Shown here in pieces: positions 59,184 to 64,000 of a stretch of DNA of 64,000 nucleotides (position 1 is the stretch's first letter; each line of letters begins with the position of its first letter). Source of the DNA: JAJAZB01 sp965249815 (GTDB lineage Bacteria; Bacteroidota; Bacteroidia; Cytophagales; Spirosomataceae). The notes below the pieces were generated by a model. That model had not been told where the DNA came from, searched no databases, and saw only the letters and a list, made by a program, of their open reading frames with translations. Position numbers and translations under genes: made by a program. The stretch is from positions 4,212,697 through 4,276,696 of the forward strand of contig CBDFMV010000003.1 in NCBI GenBank assembly GCA_965249815.1, written 5' to 3'.

Positions 59184-60188
59184 TCACTTTCCCAAATCCA
59201 GAGGCCTACCCGGGAAGAGTTGAATCGGCACCAGCCGCACGAGGCGTTTTTCCACCGGAACTTCGGGAATGCCGAGCCAGTCGGCGTACTCGTCGCCGAG
59301 CAGGAACCGCATTTGGGCGGCGGGCAAGGCCTTGAGCGTGAAGGTAGGGATGAGATCCTCGATGGCCCGCAACAAGGCTTTGGTCAGCGCCTTTCCTTCG
59401 GGCGAAGGCCGGAAATGACGGCGGGTGATGGCTTTGTCGAGTAGAAACGCCTCGCGCAGGTTTTGCGGCAAAAGTTCTTCAGTCACCCCGTTCAGGAAAC
59501 CGATGACGTTCCAGAGATGCAGAAAATCTTCCGCTTCGGCGTCGGTTGGCGGCAGGTTGGCCCGGCGCAGGCCGCGAATGACAATCCACGAAAACGTGAG
59601 GTTGGTTTCGGCCATGTCTTCCTGGTTGACGGGCGGCCCCCACGTTTCCTCCCACGGGCCCGACTGGTGTGTGTACCACCGCACGGCGGCGTGGATGAGC
59701 CGCACTTTCAGGCAGCGGAAAGGCGCGTCGCCGGATTGCCAGGCCCGCTCATTCATCAGGCCGAACATGAATTCGCCCGTTTCTTCGAGGCGTCGGCGCG
59801 TGTCGCCGAGCATTCGACCCGAGCGCACGAGCACCTGCGTGCCGTCGGCCCCGAGGTAGGTGTAGGGTAGGGATAAAAAGCCGAGCATCAGTCCGATGGG
59901 GCCTTCGCGTTTTTTGAAAAACTGAAGTCCCTGCTGCATTTTTTGCCAGTCGGCGAAGGGCGGCAGTACCGCGTTTTCGGCAAAAAACTGCTGAATCACG
60001 CCGGGCTGGTCGTCGAGCACGCGGTTGGTCGGCTGGGCCAGCCAGCGCATCAGTTTGCCCACGGCGGCGTGACCGCCCATCCCGGCCACGGACTGAATCA
60101 CGGCGTCGGCGGGCGCGTCGGTTTGGCGGCGGTATTCCTTCAGCAATTCGTCGGTGAAGACGCGGGTGGGGAGGACGGCGATGTTCAT
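59184..60188 (-). CDS. MpaB/DUF2236-type oxygenase-like protein
   Basis: The 334-residue helical protein matches the oxygenase MpaB family (DUF2236). Landmarks are RWLAQPTNRVLDDQPGVIQQ, GRMLGDTRRRLEETGEFMF near 130, and the conserved KVRLIHAAVRWYTH with WGPPVNQEDMAETNLTFSW. The family includes the fungal mycophenolic-acid oxygenase MpaB and bacterial latex-clearing-type heme proteins; the HAAVR histidine is a plausible heme or metal ligand. No export signal was seen. ATG at 60188 (MNIAVLPTRVFTDEL) was chosen since upstream frame is unlike the family. Substrate unknown. Confidence 0.87.
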   Translation of the reverse strand: MNIAVLPTRVFTDELLKEYRRQTDAPADAVIQSVAGMGGHAAVGKLMRWLAQPTNRVLDDQPGVIQQFFAENAVLPPFADWQKMQQGLQFFKKREGPIGLMLGFLSLPYTYLGADGTQVLVRSGRMLGDTRRRLEETGEFMFGLMNERAWQSGDAPFRCLKVRLIHAAVRWYTHQSGPWEETWGPPVNQEDMAETNLTFSWIVIRGLRRANLPPTDAEAEDFLHLWNVIGFLNGVTEELLPQNLREAFLLDKAITRRHFRPSPEGKALTKALLRAIEDLIPTFTLKALPAAQMRFLLGDEYADWLGIPEVPVEKRLVRLVPIQLFPGRPLDLGK

Positions 60189-60276
60189 GGGTTTACAACG
60201 CGGGAAGAGCCGTCGTGGTTTGTAAAAACCGGGCGTTTTCGTAAGTTGGTGCCCACTTACTTTATCAGAAACACTC

Positions 60277-61318
60277 ATGCGCTTTCCTGCCGCCTCCCTC
60301 CTCTTGCTGTCGGCTCTGTTGCTGGGCTGCGATCTGTTTTTTCACAATCCGAAAAATGAAAACGGCCAGTTTCTTGCCGAACCGATTAACCTATCCGATT
60401 TTAATTCGGAATTTGACGATTATAATTCTGCCTTGCCCAGCAATAAATACGGCGTGGTGCCGCTGATCTTTTCGTCAAAGCGTGCGCTAAAAACGAAGTT
60501 CAACCTGGTTTACGAGGTACTCAACCTGGGTTACGACGAACAGGCAAAGCGGCTGACGGCCAACAATCGGCCTTACGGGGGGTTGGACGTCATCCAAACC
60601 TACGCGCCTTTGGCCCGGCTGGTTTCAAGCATACAACGGCGACTACAACGTTCTGGGGCCAAACGCTCTGTTGTTCGGAACCGACCTCCGCGACTCGGCC
60701 AATCTGCATCAATTGGCGGAACAATACCTGTTCCTGTACGCCGACGACCGGGATGGCAACCTTAACGTTCGCTTTTGGTACACTTCAGGCGACAAGCAAA
60801 CCAATCAGGGACCCTTCGATGTAAAATTCCTGAACGGTCCCGCCGACGACGCCTATCCTACGTTTCTCGACCGGTACGGATTGAACGTCAGGGAACTTTA
60901 TTTTACATCCAACCGGGACGGAAACTTTGATATTTACCGGGTTGTGCTTCCCCAAAACAAACCGTTGCTCGATGTGCTGCGGACCGAACAAGCCCTGTCG
61001 GCGGAGAAAGTGGAGATTCTCTCCTCGCCTGCCGACGACAAGTGCCCCTTTGTTTACAACAACACGATGGTATTTACCTCGAACCGTCCCGGCGGAAGCG
61101 GCGGCTTTGATTTGTACGTCTCCCGCTACGAAAACGGGCAATGGTCGAAGCCCGAAAACGCCGGAACCAGCATCAACACGCAGGCGGATGAATACCGCCC
61201 GGTACTGGTAAGGAATCTCCAGTTCACCTACAACCTGATGGTCTTTTCCTCCAACCGTCCCGGCGGCAAAGGTGGGTTTGACCTCTACCTTGTCGGACTA
61301 AAAGGCTACCCCTTCTAA
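60277..61318 (+). pseudogene. Frameshifted PD40-repeat lipoprotein
   Basis: The ATG at 60277 begins a lipoprotein (MRFPAASLLLLSALLLGC) that stays in frame to VIQTYAPLA at about 60620. The next coherent sequence (GWFQAYNGDYNVLGPNALLF onward) is in the +1 frame and runs to 61318. Dropping one G near 60619 would restore a 346-residue protein. The downstream part has PD40/WD40-like beta-propeller units, including ELYFTSNRDGNFDIYRVVLP, NTMVFTSNRPGGSGGFDLYV and MVFSSNRPGGKGGFDLYLVG. It was probably a surface lipoprotein similar to the propeller of the OmpA-type protein at 22411. Its 3' end overlaps the AddB-like gene by four bases, convergent. Confidence 0.75.
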
Positions 61319-64000
61319 CGCCCGCACAGCCGGGCAAAACCACAATACTCGCACCCCTTCGCGTCGTCGGTGCGGGTAAACGGTTGGGCCGGATCGAGCA
61401 GGTTTTCGACAAACTGACTTAGTTTGCGCTCCGAGGCGGCGATGAATTCGGCGGGCGTTTCGCCGGGGTTGAAGGCCACCGAGGCCGCATCGCCGAACAA
61501 CCCGTTTTTCAGGTTTCGGAAGGAATAAATACCGGCGAGAATCGGGGGAAAAGTTCCGAATGAATATTCTAACTGTGAGTTTTCCTTATTCAACAACTGC
61601 TTTGTTACCAGCAGTTTATACCACCAAAGCTGGCGCAAGCTTGCCCTTGTCTGGTTTGGCGAGCAAGTCGGTTTCGAGCGAGTCGGAAAAGAGCACTTCC
61701 CGGGCTTCCACCTTGCCGGTTTTGTAGTCGATCACGCGCACGGTGCCGTCGGGCAGGCGGTCGAGGCGGTCAATCCGACCGCCCAGTTTCACGGCCACCG
61801 GTTCGCCGTTTACGGGCAGGTTGACCTCCACGTTGAGTTGCTGTTCGAGGCCCAGAATTTCAAGCGGAAACAGCGTTCCGTCGGCCAGTTGGTGGTCGTA
61901 AAAATCGGTCAGCAGTTTCCGGGCAATCAGGTACTGCACGTGGTTGACGCCCTGCCCGAACGGCAGGTTCGGGTACACTTCGGCAAACGTACTTTGCAGC
62001 CAGGTGGGAACGTCGGCGCGTACTTGCCGCAGCCGGTCGGGCGTCACGAACCGGCTTTCGGCCAGTAGGTGGCGGTCGATGCGTTCGAGCGTTTTGTGCA
62101 GCCATTCGCCGAACTGGTCGCTGCCGAGGCCTTCTTCCAACTCGTTGGCTTCTTCGCGCAACCCCGCCACGCGGTTGAAATAAAACCGCATCGAGCACTG
62201 CACATACTGGTTGAGGTGCGACGGAAACAGCCCGCGCCCGGCCAAATCCTGGCGAAGAAATTCGCGCATCACGTCCGTTTTCCAGACGCGCGCTTCCTCG
62301 GCGGGTTTCTCAGGCCGTTCCTGCGTTTTAAACGTCACCACCGGGTACGATAGCTGAAGATTGGGGTTGGTGCGGGCGAGTTCGTGTTCGATTTGGAGTA
62401 GAAACCGGCTTTTTTCCGCCCGCTGGCCCTCACCCGTGGGTTGGGTGTGGATCAGCACGACGTCTTTGGCCCGTTGCAGCAGCCGGAAAAAGTGGTACGA
62501 CGCTACGGCGTCCTGCTCGCCGTGGGTGGGCAACTCAAACTCGCGGGCGGCGTCGTAGGGAATAAGCGAGTTGAGGCGCTTGCCGCTGGGCAGGTGGCCT
62601 TCGTTGACCGACAGAATGATAACCCGTTCAAAATCAAGCGCCCGCGTTTCGAGCATCCCCATGATTTGCAGCGGACTCACCGGCTCGCCGCTGAACGGAA
62701 TGCTCGTTTGGCGGATGAGTTCGTAAATCAGCGTGCGGAACGGGCGGATGCCGAGCAATTCCTGCCGCCGCTCTTCAAGCAGGCTTTCGAGGCGCTTGAG
62801 CAGCGTGAAAAACAGGTAGAGGTATTCGGTTTCAAGGGCGTCGTCTTTCTGGCGGTACACCTGCCGGAGCAAATCGACCAGCCGGTAGCACTGCCGGAGT
62901 GCCAGGCCGGGCTTGTCCTGCCAGCGGGTAAACAGCACGGTGAACAACTCGCTCCCGCCGCCGAGGTCGATGAGTTCTTTTTCGTCGAGAAACACGCGGT
63001 TCTGGTCGGAAATCGCCCGCACGGCTTCGCGAACGGGGAACAGCGTGCCGTCCTGCGCGGCTTCGTAGCGGCGAATGAACGGGTGGTTGAGCAGCCGCAG
63101 CACGTGCCGGTGGCTGAATTTGGGCACGCGCTTCACCTCGCCCTCGCGGGTGCGGATTTCGACCAGGTTGCGCTGGGCCTCGAACCACGCATCCACGAGC
63201 GTGAACAGCATCGAATTGCGCAGCGACACGCCCATCGTGACGTTGAAATCGGTCACGGTTTCGTCGAGCGAAAACAGCAGCGGCATCAGCAGGTTTTCGT
63301 CGCCCAGCACGATGGCCGTAGACTCAGTTAATGGTGAAGAACGAAGAGTGAAAAGTTCAGAATCAGCTTGTCCTTCCAACTTTTCATTTTTCACTTTTAA
63401 CTTTTCACTTTGCCACTTCCGGTAAATCTCCCCCGCCACCTTCGGCTGCATCGAGGCGTTGGGCACGCCAATGATCCGGATGTTTTTTTCGCCCCTGAGC
63501 AAGCCGTCCGACTGCCACTTCCAGCCCGCCGAGGAGCCAAAATACCCGCGTTTGCCGCTTTTGTAGTCGCGGAGCAGTTCACCGGCCTCCACGCCGGGCC
63601 GGTTCATGTAGTACGAATCAGTGTCCCAGAGCGTTTCGGCGCGGCCCTTGTCGATGAGGTAGGTAATGAACTTCTCCTCGGATTTGCTCAGCGCGTTGAA
63701 CCCCGCAAAGTAGTAGAAATCGTGCGCGTTGGGTTCAATCAGGCATTCAAACGGAAACTCGGCCAGGTGCCGGTAAGCCATGCCCCGGTAGGCGAGGTTT
63801 TTGGCCTGAAGCCGCCGCCGGAGTGCCTCGTAAGCGGGCCGGATGTGGCTGAAAAGCCGAAAATATTTGTCAGAGGCCGAATCGGGCGCGGGTTTCCAGC
63901 CGTTCTCGATTTGCCAGCGGTCGATGGCTTTCGCCTCGCTCACCCACTCGAACACGGCTTTGGCGGGAGCGAGGTACTGGTCCACCCGGTCGAAATCGCC
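61315..64000 (-). pseudogene. AddB-like PD-(D/E)XK nuclease, frameshifted and cut by window edge
   Basis: Helicase-like/nuclease protein related to the AddB subunit of the AddAB recombination complex. About 790 residues read from the right edge (still open at 64000) include FERVIILSVNEGHLPSGKRL (helicase-fold region), and the nuclease site GGRIDRLDRLPDGTV, RVIDYKTGK. The frame then stops at 61616. An extra T at 61635 (CTTG for CTG) explains it: the other frame resumes LRQLWWYKLLVTKQLLNKEN and ends GCEYCGFARLCGR, the iron-sulfur cysteines that pair with a fourth in QYVQCSMRFYF. A repeat-derived stretch (EKLKVKNEKLEG) is inserted near residue 190. The AddA gene is expected beyond the right edge. 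Confidence 0.8.
63335..63416. repeat. Repeat-derived insert within AddB-like gene
   Basis: AAGTGAAAAG/CTTTTCACTTT units in inverted arrangement lie inside the coding region and are translated in frame as a Lys/Glu-rich peptide (SEKLKVKNEKLEG). The GAAAAGTGAAAAGT family is a common intergenic repeat in Bacteroidota. Confidence 0.7.

Overview
The window looks like chromosomal DNA of a member of the Bacteroidota, most likely order Cytophagales (Spirosomataceae-like). This is inferred from the gene families (BshB1 bacillithiol deacetylase, DUF349, DUF5009, four-helix-bundle protein, PD40/OmpA proteins), from TAnnTTTG-type promoter sequences, and from abundant short intergenic repeats. From about 4.4 kb onward the DNA is GC-rich. 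The first 4.2 kb is visibly AT-richer and ends at a decayed IS3-family transposase, so it may be an acquired or rearranged segment, or a misjoined one. No rRNA, CRISPR array or prophage was seen.

Layout. 1-4.2 kb: gap (cut by the window edge), dapD, an XRE regulator, a MazG-like protein and the IS3 remnant. 4.4-11 kb: a secreted TPR protein, gyrA, a small lipoprotein and two exported ferritin-like proteins. 11.3-14.5 kb: pentose-phosphate genes zwf-pgl and rpiB with a frameshifted parvulin between them. 14.5-18.1 kb: a response-regulator/cyclase pair, an unusual long-variable-arm tRNA-Thr(TGT) and a DUF349 protein. 18.3-22.3 kb: pdxH, a broken lipoprotein gene, bshB1, an M23/LysM peptidase and trxB. 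22.4-26.5 kb: a tightly overlapping operon of antitoxin, PIN toxin, methyltransferase, 36-codon ORF, queE and a PD40/OmpA protein; then maeB.

28.9-35.4 kb holds the most striking locus: five co-directional genes encoding an FHA protein, a Ser/Thr kinase with a transmembrane segment and Sel1-like repeats, a second membrane-anchored Ser/Thr kinase, a membrane-anchored PP2C phosphatase, and a protein with two FHA domains, one transmembrane helix and a trypsin-like protease domain. Writer, eraser, readers and a proteolytic output are all present, suggesting phospho-threonine control of proteolysis across the inner membrane. I do not recognise this as a named system.

35.4-44 kb: a UPF0175/DUF3368 toxin-antitoxin pair, gltA, pepT, a stretch with no intact gene, a frameshifted DUF3298-type lipoprotein, a VOC protein, a DUF5009 membrane protein and an orphan secreted barrel-like protein. 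44.2-49.2 kb: a GH88 hydrolase, Old-Yellow-Enzyme-like oxidoreductase and SDR in one overlapping operon, followed by an MFS transporter (probable uronate or glycoside use). 49.2-56.7 kb: an SRPBCC protein, a GIY-YIG gene between copies of an interspersed repeat, and a sensory block (REC protein, 1260-residue CheB-CheR-PAS-kinase fusion, CheB) interrupted by a four-helix-bundle gene flanked by minisatellites. 56.7-64 kb: a second PIN module, mnmE, an SCP2 protein, an MpaB-type oxygenase, a frameshifted PD40 lipoprotein and an AddB-like nuclease running off the right edge.

Two window-wide patterns stand out. At least six genes are altered by apparent single-base indels, mostly in homopolymers; these may be sequencing errors or recent mutations. 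Short interspersed repeats have also entered coding sequence in frame in three genes (the OmpA-type protein, mnmE and the AddB-like nuclease).
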